Assembly (NCBI RefSeq): GCF_040581485.1
Contig: NC_090129.1
Location: 30,036,764-30,100,763, forward strand
Length of the DNA: 64,000 nucleotides
Reading direction: 5' to 3'
DNA from: Linepithema humile
Lineage: Eukaryota > Arthropoda > Insecta > Hymenoptera > Formicidae
Each line of letters opens with the position of its first letter. Position 1 is the first letter of the stretch. A model generated the notes under the pieces. That model ran no database searches. It worked only from the letters and a program-made list of their open reading frames with translations, and had not been told where the DNA came from. Shown here in pieces: positions 24,761 to 40,213 of the stretch. A program made the translations under genes and the position numbers.

Positions 24761-27700
24761 ATTGTACCTACGTTTTTGGACGAGCAGAAACCTTCTCGTT
24801 TTACAATCCGCTCCGCAAATTTGTTGCTCGTCCGGGCGTGCAACGCGCGCGATACGCACCTTCACGCGGCAATTAACGGACACCCAGTGTACGCGGCTCG
24901 CACACGTGTGCGTGCGTAATCGCGTGTGTAAGTACGAGGCTAATTATACGACGAAGAGAGAAGCGCTTGGAAAAAGGACTTGCTAGTTACCGACGAATGA
25001 CGATATATAATATTAATATATATTTAACGATAAAACCAAATATATATATATAAATATAATGCTAAACTGACAAAGAGATGAAGGAATAATAACGATAACA
25101 ATTATTTATGGTACATATACATAACTTATACACTACGATAACGTAAACATACGCATATATTCTTGTCATTTTTAGAAGGTTAAATTTATATAATATACAT
25201 ATGTGAAAAAAGAGAAAGAGAGGGCGAGAGCTATTAACGATGTCGGGCGTAGTTGACTTAACGACAGGAGATTCGCGGATATTCATAGGACGTGCGAAAG
25301 TTTATCGTGATATTATCAGCAAGATCGTAGATAAATCTCTGCCACGTTTACGCTCCAGCTCGTGAACGAATACAAAGTGGAGGTGAGCAGCCACGGTCTC
25401 GTTAAACATTCATAAATCTTTTTCAAAGTTCCGGATAATATTCTTAAAAAAAAAGAATTTAGAATAATAGAATAATAAAACTTTTCTATTGCTACGCAAT
25501 TATAATATATATTTTTATTACAAAATAGCTTTTTTATAAACCTAATTTTTTATAGGCTAAAATAATTATGCATTTTCACGATAATAATAATTATAATATT
25601 AATAATAATTAAATAATAAATAATTTTTATAATAATGCATTATATATTACCTTTCACGGGGAAACGAGAAATTAAAATTAAATTTATTTAAATAATATTA
25701 CGTACAGTGCAGTTTAGTTGAAAACTTGATGTAACACGGAGATTTCAATTTAGCAAAAATGTCATTCGCGTGATATCGATTTATTCTCGTGGCTGCTCCA
25801 ATCGGCGATCTCCGTGGAAGACACATATGTTTATACAAAAACATGCATAAATCCATTCAAACTATCTTTTCATGCTCGTAAGAGTGTATCCATCGTAGAA
25901 CAGGATTGTCGCTTTCACGAATAAATATCTTGCTTCTCACGGACGATCGCCCGAACTTTATAATGCAGTAAGCAGTGCAACGCACATGCGTCAAATACGA
26001 TTACGTGAACGGATCAAATAGGAATGGATTAGATTCTCGTCTACGATTCTCCTTGTCCGTGAACAGATACGTCGATCCGGCCGTGTAGATTGAGTCGGAC
26101 GGTTTCCATCCCTCCGATTCCTCATCGAGACCGTAATCACGTGAGAGTAGCGCAGGCTCGCCCTCAAACAGCGAACTTGCCGCGTTTTCTTTCAACTGGA
26201 TCGCGTACATTCGGCGATTACATCGTCTTCGCAATCGACTAGGAAACGCGCGCGAAAACTGGGTGATGGATCGCAGGGAAGATCTTCGCCGCATCTCGCG
26301 GCAACCGGGATCCGAGGATGCGTTCTTTGTGTCGCGCATCGATTTTCGATACGCCGACGATATCCGGGTTCCATCGGATGCTTTTTGCTACGCGAGTGTC
26401 TCGCGCGAGTCGTAGATCGCGGATGATTCGATTCTCCCGTATAATTATTCGCACGCGTTCTTTACTCTCGTGGGACGTGCAAATTTCAAAGAGAAAAAGA
26501 AAGAGGAAAAGAGAAAGAGAGAAAGAGAAAGAGAGGAATGAGATTATCCTCGGACGACAAGCTCGACAAAGTCCACTTGAAAGAAATCGCAAAGCGACAC
26601 GACGTAGAAACGAACGCCCGAAGGTGGAAATTGAGAAAAAAAAGTGATGCCAGATCGCTAACATGAATACGTATAGACACACGCACATATACACGCATCG
26701 CGCGTCTCTCCTTCTCTCATCTTTACATACACACATATACATAGCATACACGACATATACATACCATTGCGAGCGACACTTCTCAGTGCAGTGACATACA
26801 TACACATCATACACACATGTATATCGACATTGTTTGCTTCTACGCAAGCATCACTCAATAATACCACCACTAATTAAGCTTTTTAAAGTCTAACAGTACT
26901 AATAGCAAATATCAAGGAACACAACCTACCCTACTAAATATCATAATGAATAACGATAGATAACATATAAATATATAAATAATATACATATATAAATATA
27001 ATATAAATACGAAGATAACGACGATTGTAAACAAACCAAAAAAAAAATACAACTATTTTATCCAAACAAAGTTTTTGCTACAACCGAAGTAGTGTGCATC
27101 TTGCTATTGAAATAAATGAGACTTAAGGGGGATAAAAAAAAAAGAAGGATATTCTTAGCTCTAAGAAGAAATAATAATATGATAATAGTAATCTGTGAGG
27201 ATCAGCTTTGAATTTATTTTTACATGACGTGATTGTAATGCTGAGACGAATTCGATGCTCGCGATTAATGTTCCGAATTCTGGGAAGCGAAACGCGCCCG
27301 CGCGAAATCCCAGGCGTCAAAACGCGCCGCGTCCGCGAATCGGATTCGCGACTCCGTGACGATTCGAGGCGCTCGATATATCCGTCGCGCGGATTTATTT
27401 GCATCCGCAAGATATCCATCATCGCGTGATACCGCCGCCTTTCGTCGAATGCGGGGTAATCTGCGTAACGCGCGGACAATATCTCATAATGAAAATTGTC
27501 GGTCACACGGGCCGGTTGCCAAATGAAGATCGATGCTCCAGACGATCTGCGTGTACGTTTAAGTGGATGCAAACAGATTCTCGCGGTTCCTTGATTTGCA
27601 AGTGAATCAAGCCAGATTAGAGGGAGACGGAGACACGACGAAATAAGAATGAATCATGAGAAGCAAAGAATAAGATATAATGTTATACCGATGTTTCAAT

Positions 27701-28260
27701 GAAATATATTAACTGCAAGAAGTAAATCAGTTAGAAAGCGGGTGTAATTGAAACAGAAATCAGACGAAGATCTACTCTTCTTTCACGCTTTAACTTGTAA
27801 ATAGCATGAACAAATCTGTACTTTGTGTTGAAATATTATTTATCATCTGGTCGCATTATCATACTTATTTTTTTCTTACCGATCTCTGGTCTTATTCGTC
27901 TAATTCGCCGTGCCGGTTCCTTAAATCTGGGGATTCAGCCACAAATGCGTCGCGAGTCGCGAATTCGATTGATCGGCGCGCGTCGTTGTCACGAACGTCC
28001 ATCGATCTTGCGCCGCGACGCCGGATCCGCGATCCGCGAACAAACGAGAAGCGCGCGATCGGATCCGCGTTTACATGCTATTTCCTAATTTATCGCATCG
28101 ACCCTCTTGCCAAAGCAAAGCGGGGAAGACGCGCGAGCCGCGTTCGTGGATCGCTGTACCGGCTAATCGCCAACACGCGCGCGAGGAGACACGATTAAAA
28201 GACGAGAACTCCACGCTCTCTCTCTCCCTTCGAAAGAAGGGAAACGAACATCGGACACAC

Positions 28261-28276
28261 CAGCAGCAGCAGCAGC
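28261..28276 (+). repeat. Short CAG repeat
   Basis: Five CAG units, then CAACAG, in a region with no recognisable gene. Confidence 0.7.
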
Positions 28277-28528
28277 AACAGCACCCGCCACCGCACTCAC
28301 ACGATGAACAGCCAAAATACCTATCAAAACCCTCACGACACCGCTACGCCGCGTTGTTACCAAGTCCCAATTAGACGTAGAAACGTAAATTGGAATCAAG
28401 TCACGCGCGCCGCGACGCGATCCGGTAGCCGTGGTGTCGGTGATACTAGGAAACAGGGTATGTTTTTTGCAATTATTTGCGTAACTTGTAAAAAAATGAT
28501 GTTAACGAGAAATAAATACATCTTCACT

Positions 28529-28548
28529 TACACACACACACACACACA
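28529..28548 (+). repeat. AC microsatellite
   Basis: Ten AC dinucleotides with further degenerate CACAC words up to about 28580. Confidence 0.85.
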
Positions 28549-29524
28549 TTCGCACACAACAAGCATCACACCGCACACAGAATCACGCGAAGTACACGAA
28601 GGTATTACACACGCGCGCCAATCCAGCCACAAGGAAACCACATTACGAGTAAAATAGAGACACGAGACGAGCGAGGCTGAGAGAAACACTTAACTAAGGC
28701 CGCTAATCGTACTACTTCTTAAATATAACGAGTAAACTAAACTAAATATGTGTCGTCGTAGGCTTTAAGCGCGAACGTTAGAGACTCGTCGCGTATTCGG
28801 GAAGCGAACTTCATCGTTCACGGTTTAGGAGCGGAGCCGGTTTTTAGCGGGCCATCCCTTGTATCGCGTATCGCTGACGGAGCTTTGGTTTCCTTGTCTT
28901 CGCGACAGACGTTCGCCGAATCTGTTCGATCTCGCAAGCCCGAAACACGCATCCGGTTGCGGGCCGCGCGAGGCCAATCAGAATCGGCAAAAACGCACAG
29001 CGTTCTCCGAGCGCAACGCTCGTTCTTCCTTTCCAGCCCCGCGTCACTCTTCTCTCCGTCATCCGCCCCCCTCCCTGTCCATCTCGGCTTTAACGTCGCG
29101 ATCGTCTCCTCGCCACCCCTCGGATGCACACAAATCCCGTTAGAAGGAGAACATAACCTAGAAAGGGGTGTGTAGATGAGTCGCGAGAACGTCGCAGCTG
29201 CTAACTGTTATACAATTCGCCGTTCAACACATGTTCAGGGCGATCGATGTCAATTTCTTCAGGTACGCTTACGCGTTATTACACGACGAGAGCGACTGAT
29301 GTTTTCCCATCACTTGTCGTTCTTCTATTTCCGTCTTTTTTTTTTTTCATTTTATACAACAAAAACGTCGCGTGCGCACGGCTTAAAAACTGGCCATCGA
29401 ATTTTCGTCGCGTCGTCATGAAGTCGTTCTCGCGAGAGACCCGAGTCACACGGTATCATCCCGTGCTTCTCCACCCGGCCATACTTCGATCGACTACCCG
29501 GGACCAATCGTTCCTTCTCACCTT

Positions 29525-29538
29525 CCCCCCCCCCCCCC
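29525..29538 (+). repeat. Run of 14 C
   Basis: Fourteen consecutive C in noncoding DNA. Confidence 0.85.
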
Positions 29539-32500
29539 TCACCGAAGAACAGCGCGTTTCCCAGTTATGCCGTTCGGCACGCGAGAGATCGTTTAGGCAC
29601 GAGTCCGGATTGTACAGCGAAGTGTATCTCCTCCCCTTCACGAAGGCACGATTTCCTTCCTTACACTCTCGCTTTTCCCCCACTCATCTCTTTGAAAAAA
29701 AAAACACAAGCCCGTCTTGGACCAACGACCACTGCGAGATGACGAGCGTGCGGGAGAAAAAAAAAACGAGGCTTTTCCGCGCTACGCTTACGAGCGACGG
29801 ACTTTTAACGACGGGGAGCGACTCTATATCTTAGAATACTAGAAACTCCACGTATAACGAGCTTAACGTAGTGCGCTGAAATTCTTTGTAACACGAGGTT
29901 TTCGATTCTCAGAGAGTCTTTTCTTTCGTACGTACGGCAAGGCGAATAGGATACGTTAAAATGAGGCGCGCGACTGCGTTTGTTCAACGAGCGCGTGTCC
30001 TTTACAGCAAATGGAATTCAACGGTTGATCAATGTACGGTTTGCTGTGTCGAGAACAGCGGGACGATAGCTAACAGCATGACTTTGAGCTCTTTCTAGGC
30101 ACTTTTCGCGTTTGCAGGGTGATTGAGAATTGTCTTATTCTTCTTCTACGAATCCCATCTTCACTCTTGTGCATACTTCACTCGATATTCCTTTCTGTAA
30201 CGCTTCTGCGACGATACACACACGCACGCTATTCGTCATGTACGTTTTCACAAAAAATCTATTATTAATAAATACGTTTTGCGCGTGAATTTTTTAAAAT
30301 ATAAAAACGAATATTAAAAGAAACAGATTATCGCAGTGCTTTAGAATTTCTCATTAAATTTAATGCGTTTATATTCCTATACAGCGAATAACTTACAAAA
30401 TTTATTATTACTTTTCGAATATTATTTTAAAATAAATAAAAATTCTACAATTGTGTTGGATAAGAGAGATTCTTCCATATTTCATAATTTATATCTCTAT
30501 ATCAACTTTTTGTCGAGTTTTAACATTTTAAAAATCCAGCGCACGCGAATTATTCATGAAGAAGCACGTGGCGTGTGTGTGCACGCGCAGCGTTATATTT
30601 ACTCTACTGCAATCAGCTTTCTGGCAGTAATAAGTCGAACGAGAAGCATTTGATTATCTCGTCGGCCGGCTCCGCCTTAGATCGAGATCACTTATCTATA
30701 TAATACCTATAATACGAGGTGCGCCGTGAGTTGATAGAAATCTCAATGTTTTCACACGGAAGATTGACACAAGTTTCTGTTTAAAACTCTAGCTTTTAGA
30801 TAATCCTGGAGTTATTTACTTCTCAGATAATCGATTCGCAAGGTACCATCAATCAATGCTTAAAATAACGTTAATCCTTTCGATACGGTGGCGTAAGACG
30901 CGAAACAGTCATCGGCTGGTGAATGTAGTTTAATGATTTCTCAACAAATTTGTTGAGAACATAGATTGTCTACAACGAATGTTTTTCAGACGGCGTTTAT
31001 ATGCGGTCTGCGACCGCAATGAATGTTTCTTGTTATATATATTCGGCATCAGTATCGAAAGGCTTAAGAACGATACGTTAAGATATAAACTGCAAGATTA
31101 CGAAGAGAATAAACCCCGTTAATAACCTTTCGAGTTGTTCATCTGCGAGACTTTTCCATGTGTAGCACACTTATTTGTGAGAATTGTTTGATTATTTCCG
31201 AACTTGGTTTATTTTCGCAAACTTGAGTTGAGTTGAGTACTCGTGAGTTTTGAAACATCGCGACCGAAACGTTGTCAATACCTTGCAGACGCGCGACAAG
31301 CTAACGACGCCCTAAAGTACGCCGTTGAGTGTTAGAACGAAGCATAAACAGCTAAGAAAACGTCGATTCGTGACATTGTAATTGGATGAGGTCCTTTTTT
31401 CCATCTATTTCTCGCATTTAATGCAAGGGAAAATAAAGAAAAATATTTATCAAGATTATCTATGAATTTCTAACAAAAATTGGAAGATGTGACGATTTGC
31501 AACGCGAGAAACTTGCAAATTTAATAATTACAGTTAAACCACAGCATTGTTGCCTTGTACAAAAATTCGGCCCTCTAAATTAAAAATAAATATTGCATTT
31601 ATTTTCGGCGTGCAATTAGACGATCGATGTTGACGGAGCAGTAATTGATTAAAATGCCATATAGCCACAACTGCATCACGAATCGACCGTAGGGAAACCG
31701 TTATAGATCTCGCATTAGAGAGTATATAAAAGCGAACGTATCGGGACGAAAGAAATGACGGATGTGTTAGAGCGAGGAACGCGTAACTGAGAACGCAAAT
31801 AGGGCTTGTGGTACGTAGCTCTTACGAGACGTCGAATAGCGGTTTGAGAAGATATTTGCATATAGCATAGTTTTATATAGCGAGCCACCTTAAGCGTATA
31901 AGGGAATGGTTATACACATAATGATTATTATGATTATCGCTAACGCGTACTTTTTAAGAGTAAAACGCACTGTAATCACCTGTCACGGGGACAGAATCTA
32001 CACACGTCACACAAGTCACACAAGTCACAGCGCTAAAAGCGCTACTCTCACATGCATATACGTATATATATATCGAGCGCATATGTATAAATACATACAA
32101 AATAACACTTTCGAGTAGAATATGCGCTTAGCCCGAGAGGACTCGGCGGTAGACGAGCGAGAAAGAATCGATGGAGCAGCGCGGAAAGCGCGAAGAGAGA
32201 GAACGAGTGGGTGAGAATGCGTGTATGCGACGAATGCGTGTTTCGGGATGAACGAGAGCGAAACGGAGAACATGACAATGAGCGAGAGGGATACGACATT
32301 AAAGGGTTACTTATATATATATATATAAATATATACAGACAGAACATATTTTAAATAATTAATCGCCAAAAAAAGACAAGTTTTTAACTCTAATCTCGTA
32401 GCGCGTAAGGTCAAGATATAATTTAACGTATATATTATACATACTATATATATATATATAATATAAATAATATGATGATTGAAAGTCGACTCTAAAATTA

Positions 32501-35500
32501 AATTTTAATCGAGAGCACGCGGGTGAGCGTTAAAGGTTCTCGCCAACGGCCACGTGCGGATAAAAAAAGAAGGAAAAAGACGACACAAGGCACTCGAGTT
32601 ACGACGGATCTCATAAGAGGGAGCGAACGGGGGACGGAGGGGGGGAGGGGGAGGGGAGACGTGAGTGAAGAAGCATCGAGAGTCGTCGTTGGCCGCGTTT
32701 TGGAAGCCGGCTGTCCCAAAAATTCCCGTCGATCGATATAAGGCCCACACGATTCGGATATATTCGTCTCGTTCCAATTCTAAAAATCCTTGTGCAATTC
32801 CATAGCGCGCCGCGTCCGCACTTTCATCGTACGCGACGATACACATGCATAGACACGCAACGAATATCGGAAGTCCGGTGGACGTGGACGGATTTGGAGA
32901 GTATTGAGAGACTCTCCGATAATACTCATTTATCAGTCATCATATTTTTCCATGGGTTCAAATCAAAAAAATCGTCACGCGCATCACCGGACATTTGATA
33001 TCGTACGAACACGCGTACGCCGGGAAGAACAATACGTAAAAGTAGAATCGGCAACTGTGGGAGGTTGCGTATCAGGGACGAAAAACCTAGAGCCGAGATT
33101 TGTCGGGTCGAGAGCGAACATTTTCTTTAGCGCGCGCCTGAATTAACTGTACGGATACCGATGAGGATAATGTTGAGGTTATCGAAAGCGGATCCGTTCC
33201 TTGGAATTATGCCAATTTGACAATTTAAATAGCGCACGACAATGTAGAACGTCCTCGAATTTCTATTCGTCATCGATGACTCGCGAGACTGTTCGACATG
33301 AGCGACTTAGCTTCCGCTTTTTCGTGCGAGGTCTCGTTTCGATCAGCGTGAGAGTAAGAGAATAATATTGTGCCAACATCGATTCTTCCAAATTCATCAC
33401 CGCCGCTCCGAGCACATCGCGTCGCGCCGCAAGCAATGAAATAAACATCGCGACACGTTGTCGCGTTAATCGACACTCTTTGTGAAGCATTGACGAATAC
33501 CCGAGCGTTCTCATATTTTTTTTTCTTCTAATGCGACGCAAGCAGCTCGTTCGCGTCACCGTGTAACTTATTCGATTCTCTCAATTACGCCGTTTAATTA
33601 TTGCAATAATTTTATCACGTACAAAGAGCGCAGCTTGATCACAATTGGAATTTCGAATCGATATATTTTTCTCGCAAAGTAACTCGAGGAGCAAGACTGA
33701 GAATAAAGCCGGGCCGGGATCGTGGAAATTATAATGCAACTACTTCGGCGCCTGCTCGGAGTGCAACAGTTGGCTAACAAGTGGCTCTTTCGCGCGAGAT
33801 GCCGGTGTGATAACGTGCGAACGGTCGACGAAATAAAGCGTGGCACACTTTCGAGATGACACCCAAAATTCTCCAATTGTCGGTGTTCATTGTCCCTCCC
33901 TCAAAAATTCTAAGTTAATCTGTCCTGATTGAAATCGCGAAAAAATCACGCACCGATGTCGATCAATGTTAACCGCAATAACTTCCTTTTCGGATTATAA
34001 ACGGTATAATCTAAAAAGAACGAAGAGAAAAAGCAGATCTTTGTTCGTGTAAGACTCATTTTACACTAAGGCGAGCTTACTTACTTTTTAACGATTTGAA
34101 AATAAAATTTTATAAAGATACATATTTTATAAGAAAGAAAAAAAAATAGTGTGAGAGAACAAACTTATAAAAACCGGAAAAGGATATTACGTCTTAACTG
34201 CAAAAAAAAAGAAACAAACTTCACGTATCATACTTTCAAGCTCGTCTTTACTGCGCTCTTTTCGGAAAAAGCGAATTCCAGCAGCACGACGTAAAAGTAA
34301 CAATAATCACGCGGGAAAGGAGCACAAAGTTTATCCGACCGAAAATCAATACGAGGAGAGATGCTTTAGAATCTCGCTCTTAATTTTTCACCACGGTCTC
34401 GGGCGGCGTCGGCGGAGTGTCCCGGTGACCCAAACGCTCGCACATGATACGCGCACTCTCCACTCGTTAAAAAGATTCCCACGATCGATGCTAAAGCATG
34501 CCGCTACGCTGTGATCCTACAATTTTAATAAACACATTCTATTCTCATGAACTGTCCTCAAAAGATTTCCACTGTATCACGATCGCGCGATTACGTATCG
34601 AATCCCAAAGATAACTCTAGTCGAATCGAAGACGTTTAGTGAAACCGTACTTAGTACAATGATTGTTTATTGCGATTATTTTTTTTTTTTCGCTTGATTA
34701 CATATACAGGTTGTATTTATTATATCGGCTTTATAGTTTCTCGCATTTCTCGTAACGATGCGCTTTTGCTGTTTACTTGAGATGTTATATATACTGTTGC
34801 GAATACACTATAATTGTTAAATGACTCCGTGATAAGCGAATCAACGACAGTTGCCCGTGGCGAGTCGATCGTCGCTGAAGAACGGGATCGTTTCAGGCCC
34901 AGATTGTACCGTCCAGGCGAGAGTAATTTCTCGAATATCGCTGATCGCTCCAGTGGACGGTTTATCTATCTGTGTTTTTTTTTCCTTACGGAAAATGTCG
35001 AAAAATCAAGAAAGATTACAGAAAATCAGGTTAAATTGAATATTACACGTTAAAATAATTTTCAAACTCTGCACCGACCATTCAATGTCTATCTTTTATA
35101 AATCTACTAAATTTTTCTCTTGAAAAATTCTACTTTTCAATTCTTTCCATAATGGCTGACATTTCATATTTTTATCTCTGGAGTATAATTTTAATTTATA
35201 ACATTTTCTGGAGATAAAATCTCGTCGATGGATGAACCGTTTCCAGGGCGAACAGACAACGCGAGCAAAATGTAGAACGATTCCTTGCACGCGTTAGTCG
35301 TTTATCGTTGTCGACGGATCACGCCGTCGCCCTCGATAACGATTTGGCGACGATTCCGCCCCGGCAATTGTCGTTCGTTAGGAGACATATAAGTCTAATC
35401 GTACGAAAAAAAAAAAAAACCACGACGGTGCGCGCGCGTCGCGCGCACCGCGAGACTGACTTTAAAACACTCGCTTGCAGGAATTTCGGAAACAGTGCAA

Positions 35501-36977
35501 TTACGACTTAAAAGTCTGTGGATCTAGTCAGAATGGGGGAATTTCTAGTGATCTCTAGTCAGGACACACGTCGTTTTTTGAGAGTCCATTCGGGAGAAAC
35601 GTCGATTGCATCGGACATTCTAGACACGCCCGCGCGAGCGAATCTTTGAATAATTGCTATAAATATATATACATATAGTTTAGGTGTCCTTACGAAAGTG
35701 CAAAAGGAACGGCTAATATATATCGTGCGGCGGTCGGTGTGTGAAAAAGAGTGCGTCTTTCGTGACGACGGTCGGTGCTTTGTCGCGGCGTGAAATTAAA
35801 AAAAAAAAAAAGAAGAAGAAAAGGACACGACGCGGATGCACAAGATATCCGATACCCATGCGACGCGATCCGCGATCGCGTCATCGTCCCTTTTCGTTTT
35901 TCACCATCACCGTGCTTATGGAAACAGGAAAAAGAGCATTCGCAATCGCAATTATTGCCTGCTGCATATTACCGCTTCTTCGTACGCGGCATGTCCAATC
36001 GACGATGTCGTGCATGGGCGTTTCACTTGCGTTCTCGGATTTGGATTTGCTTTCGACCGCCGTAGATCACTCTGAGGACGATCCGACTGCATCCCGTACT
36101 CGAGGCTAAAAGTGTAGAATTTTTTAACTGTACTTACGACTATAATCTAACCTGTATATTTTTACATATTGAATATAGGGAAGTGAATTGAGGGTCGACG
36201 CGCGGGAGAAGGCGCGGGTGAGAGTCGAGTATATTAAAAAAAGAAAACAAGTAAAGAAGCACGCGTGAATATAGAGGTGAATATACACACATATACACCC
36301 ACACACACACACACGAATCTAATTATAAACTTGATAAGGACGCGCATAATTCTCACACGTAAACACAAAACAGACACACACGCATACTTGGGCGCGACAC
36401 TACAAGTATCCTCGAGCCTTGAGGGAGAAAGATATTATACAGGTCATAAAAGATGAAATCGGTTTTATTGTTGATTTCGGCGTGGCATACAATAAAATTT
36501 TGTAATCGGTGGCCCCGGGGCCGCGCTTTCGCGCCTGGGGCCCGAGAACGTTGCGTAGTATAATCAAACACCGATATACAATGCGAGTTTTTCCTCGACC
36601 GGAACCGGGGCGACTGTCGCGGACGGGTCAGGATCGCCGAGAGCGCGAGGGCGCGCGATCAGGGATCAGGGAAAACCGAAATCCGCGTGAAGTGGGACGG
36701 GATCGTCCCCCGGCGATCCTGAGGGCGCGCCACGATACGTCGCCGCAACACGCGTCGCAGGAAGATATCTGTACATAGAGAACTGCAACATAGCACAGGG
36801 TGTACGTACATGCCGGTGCACACGTAATGTCCTATATAGCGGAAAATACTAACTATGATAGTGTATGAAAATAATAAGACGTTCGCGGAGCAGGCCGGGG
36901 CGCTTGATGACGGAAGAGCTTCGCCTCTTTTCCCCTTCACGACGAATCTCGCCCTCGCAGGTAAGACCCTCGGAAAC

Positions 36978-36978
<1 letters not shown>

Positions 36979-37010
<32 letters not shown>

Positions 37011-37023
37011 AGAGAGAGAGAGA
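36979..37023 (+). repeat. GA microsatellite
   Basis: GA repeats with two GAAA interruptions. They generate the apparent Arg-Glu and Ser-Leu open frames on either strand. Confidence 0.9.
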
Positions 37024-39873
37024 CCGTCGCCCCAACGGTGCATAGTAATTGACAATTTACGATCGCTACGCTCGCACCTTCATGACGATAAATCAGAACG
37101 AAACGCGTGTAAGACGGCGCGAAAAAAAGAAAAGAGGAAGAAGATAGTGAGAGCGTATTTGGGCTCGTTCCCTTATTATAAAGATCCACAAGTTAGGTTT
37201 TTTTTTTTATTCTCGTTTAAGAATGACTCTCTCTTGCCGATGATAATGCAGGGAATGTGCATTAATAGTTTAATTGAAAAAACCTTAGTCAAAGTATTCT
37301 TATATTTTATTGTTCGGTTGTTTCGACGTTACTGACAAGCGTGGAAGCACGCTGTATTATAAGTTTCATACGTGCAACTGTAGATTAGTTTCCCATTTCG
37401 ATATATTCCGCTGTAAAACGAGATGTGTGAGGAAGGTCTTTTTTTAGTTAGCAATGCCCCGAAACGGAGGTAGCATTACAATAACTATTTATTACGTGCG
37501 AAACAGTATTAATCGACGATAATGCGTTATAAGCGAGTGTGCAAAATTTATGAATCGATCGAATCGACGACATGGTTGATTTACTACTATTAAGATTATT
37601 ATTATTATTGTTTGATTATTATTGTACTTTTATGATCATTATTGTATTAATGCTACTGTCGCTATTTTACCGCTGTATCACTGATATTACCGTCAAATGG
37701 CGATTATTATAATTATTTCGTAATGAACTGTATAAAAGTCGGACGGCTGGATCGGACGTAAAAATAGGTGGGAGCAAAACTTGGGTAAGATGTGTGCTTT
37801 GTGTAGGAAGAGCAAAAACTCTGTCTATAAAACTTAAGAAATTCGATGCGGTTGCGAGCGTACGCCGAGAAGACAAACGATCGACGCCATGTAGATCAAA
37901 AAAGTAATCGATTTAAAACGGTAGTGCGAGATGCGACAGAGCGTTATTAGCATATCAGCGTGTTGAGCTTAGAGAGGCGCGCGGAACACAATGAGACTAC
38001 GCGTGATAATAATATTACCAGTAGTATGTGTGCGTTTAGAGAGCAAACGAGAGAGAAACAGTGAACGAACGGTTGTATGATGGCAGGTGTTTCGGAGAAG
38101 CAAAACAGGTCGTGCGAAACGTTTCTCGGTGCTGAAAAAACGCGATGTCCTTGATACTGTTATATTTTAACACACACGCACACAAATAGATGATTATTGA
38201 TATATCAAAAGTGATTATACTGAATTAAAATACTATGTTGTAATAAAAGGGAAACTAACATTAGTATCAAATATTACACTAATGCGAATTATTAACGTTG
38301 GATCAGCAATGTAACGTCTATGCACTTTTCATGAAAATCGTGAGAATTTAAAAATGTCAAACGTCGACGTGTAACATGCGTCACGTACGCGAACGAACCT
38401 AGAAAATAATTAAATACAAGAATATGATATCGTACATAATAGTGTGAAGTAAATTCACGATATTTGCATACAAGATATATTGCTGCATCGTAACGATAGT
38501 ATTGCTTTCCCATTACGTTGTAAAAAACAGTGTCAGTGGCATCGAACAGCATTTGACATGTGTGTAAAGGAACGTTTGCGTTCGACCGAAGTCTCCGAAG
38601 CTTTACTGAGGCTTTCATCGGCAGAATTTTTCGTCACGCGCACGGAAACGAGAATCAGAGACAAATTGCGATGCTGCTACGCGTAACGTCTACAACGAAC
38701 GTTACGCGAAGCGTGTACTGTAAAATTACAGCGGGCTGTTTACGACGCGGCGAATATCGAGAAATTCCGCCGACATGTGTAGAGAATAAATAGTTATTTA
38801 TAAAGTCACTCTAATCGAGGGCGAGAGAAGTAAAGTGCGAGACTAGGGGTGAGGGATGCAGGCGCGAGGGGTGCGATGCAGGGGTGAGGGTAGCGCGCGA
38901 ACGGAAGATATGCCATTTTGAATTATTATTTTCATAAGGGGAACGTGTAAGATATAAAATATAATATATAATATATCGATATGGACGAATTAACAGCATC
39001 ATCGGGACTTATGATCGCGACGATGATGATGGTTAATATTATTATTATTGCTATTATTATGGTTATTGATTATGATTATTATGGAATGACGATTATTATT
39101 ATAACGAGAAAAAAAGAAGCTAATGCATTATATAAAAATAAAAGTAATTACACTTAACACTTACGTTAGGAAGCTAGATACATACATTTGACGCAAGCGA
39201 GAAAATGGAGTAACCCACGCGTTCGACGAAGAGGAGTCTAAGCGACATAAATTAACGTCGTACATTTCTATATCAAGGTAGAACACGGGGACGTATTATA
39301 ATGAACTAACACAGTTTTTAGCGAACGTCGCGGGTACCTGCATTTCGTCGAAAAAATTATGGGATACAAAATGATCAAGTATCTGCGAGAATCGTTGAAC
39401 TTTATCAAGTTATACATAAATCCCTCGTTCGCGTTTGGTTGTACCGTTTTTGTTGAGATGACACTTCGCATTTCGTTCGTTTTCCCAGTGACATCATCCT
39501 CATGCTAAAAAAAAAATTGACGAAAATTGACTGACCCGTGTCTATGGACGGAAAGAGGTTTCCCGACGTACGCATTTTCGCGCCACGGACGTGTTCCCGT
39601 ATTTCGAATTCGTAATTCTGATGATTTGTATCCTCCGTTCGTTTTTTGTCTTACGTGAACGCCGAGCCGAAAGTTCTCCGTACGACGTACCTTATCCTTA
39701 ACTTGATTACATAAACTAGCTATTACGGACATGGCCATTAGCAGAGAAATGTACCATTCAGATAGTTTATCATTAAAGAAACGGTAATCATCATAGGTAT
39801 ATTAACGACATTATTTATATTATTACGCATATTATATATAAATAATTGATAACAGATACTAACCCCCTCCCTA

Positions 39874-39875
<2 letters not shown>

Positions 39876-39912
<37 letters not shown>

Positions 39913-39938
39913 AGAGAAAGAGAGAGAGAGAGAGAGAG
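39876..39938 (+). repeat. GA microsatellite
   Basis: A GA-rich tract of about 63 bp with GAAAAAGA and GAAAGA interruptions, about 0.9 kb beyond the RNF181 stop. Confidence 0.9.
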
Positions 39939-40213
39939 TGAAGTATTGCGAGAGCGGGAGGGGGATGGGAAAAGGGGGAAAACTACGAAAGGGTCGCGTC
40001 CGCGTGGACGCGACGGCGGCGGTGCGTCGTTTTTTTTCGTAACGATGTCACCGGCACGAGAGTGAAAAAAAAAAAGATAATGAATAAATCGCCAATTACT
40101 TTAACTTCGACAGTACTATTATTTGTATATGCCGAACGATTATGCCGTTTTCAGCGCAACATATTTTGGCAATTCTCTTTGGTGGTATGGTTCATAGCGA
40201 TCGCGTTTCGGTG

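Noticed and set aside
26239..26847. Minus-strand open frame of 202 codons
   Set aside because: The translation is dominated by Cys/Val/Tyr and Ser/Phe/Leu repeats arising from AC and GA microsatellites, with no domain.
32940..32975. GGTTCAAATC resembling a tRNA B box
   Set aside because: No A box at the right distance and no cloverleaf can be drawn around it.
36659..37189. Minus-strand open frame of 176 codons
   Set aside because: Its core is a Ser-Leu repeat from the GA microsatellite at 36979-37023. No homology or splice support.
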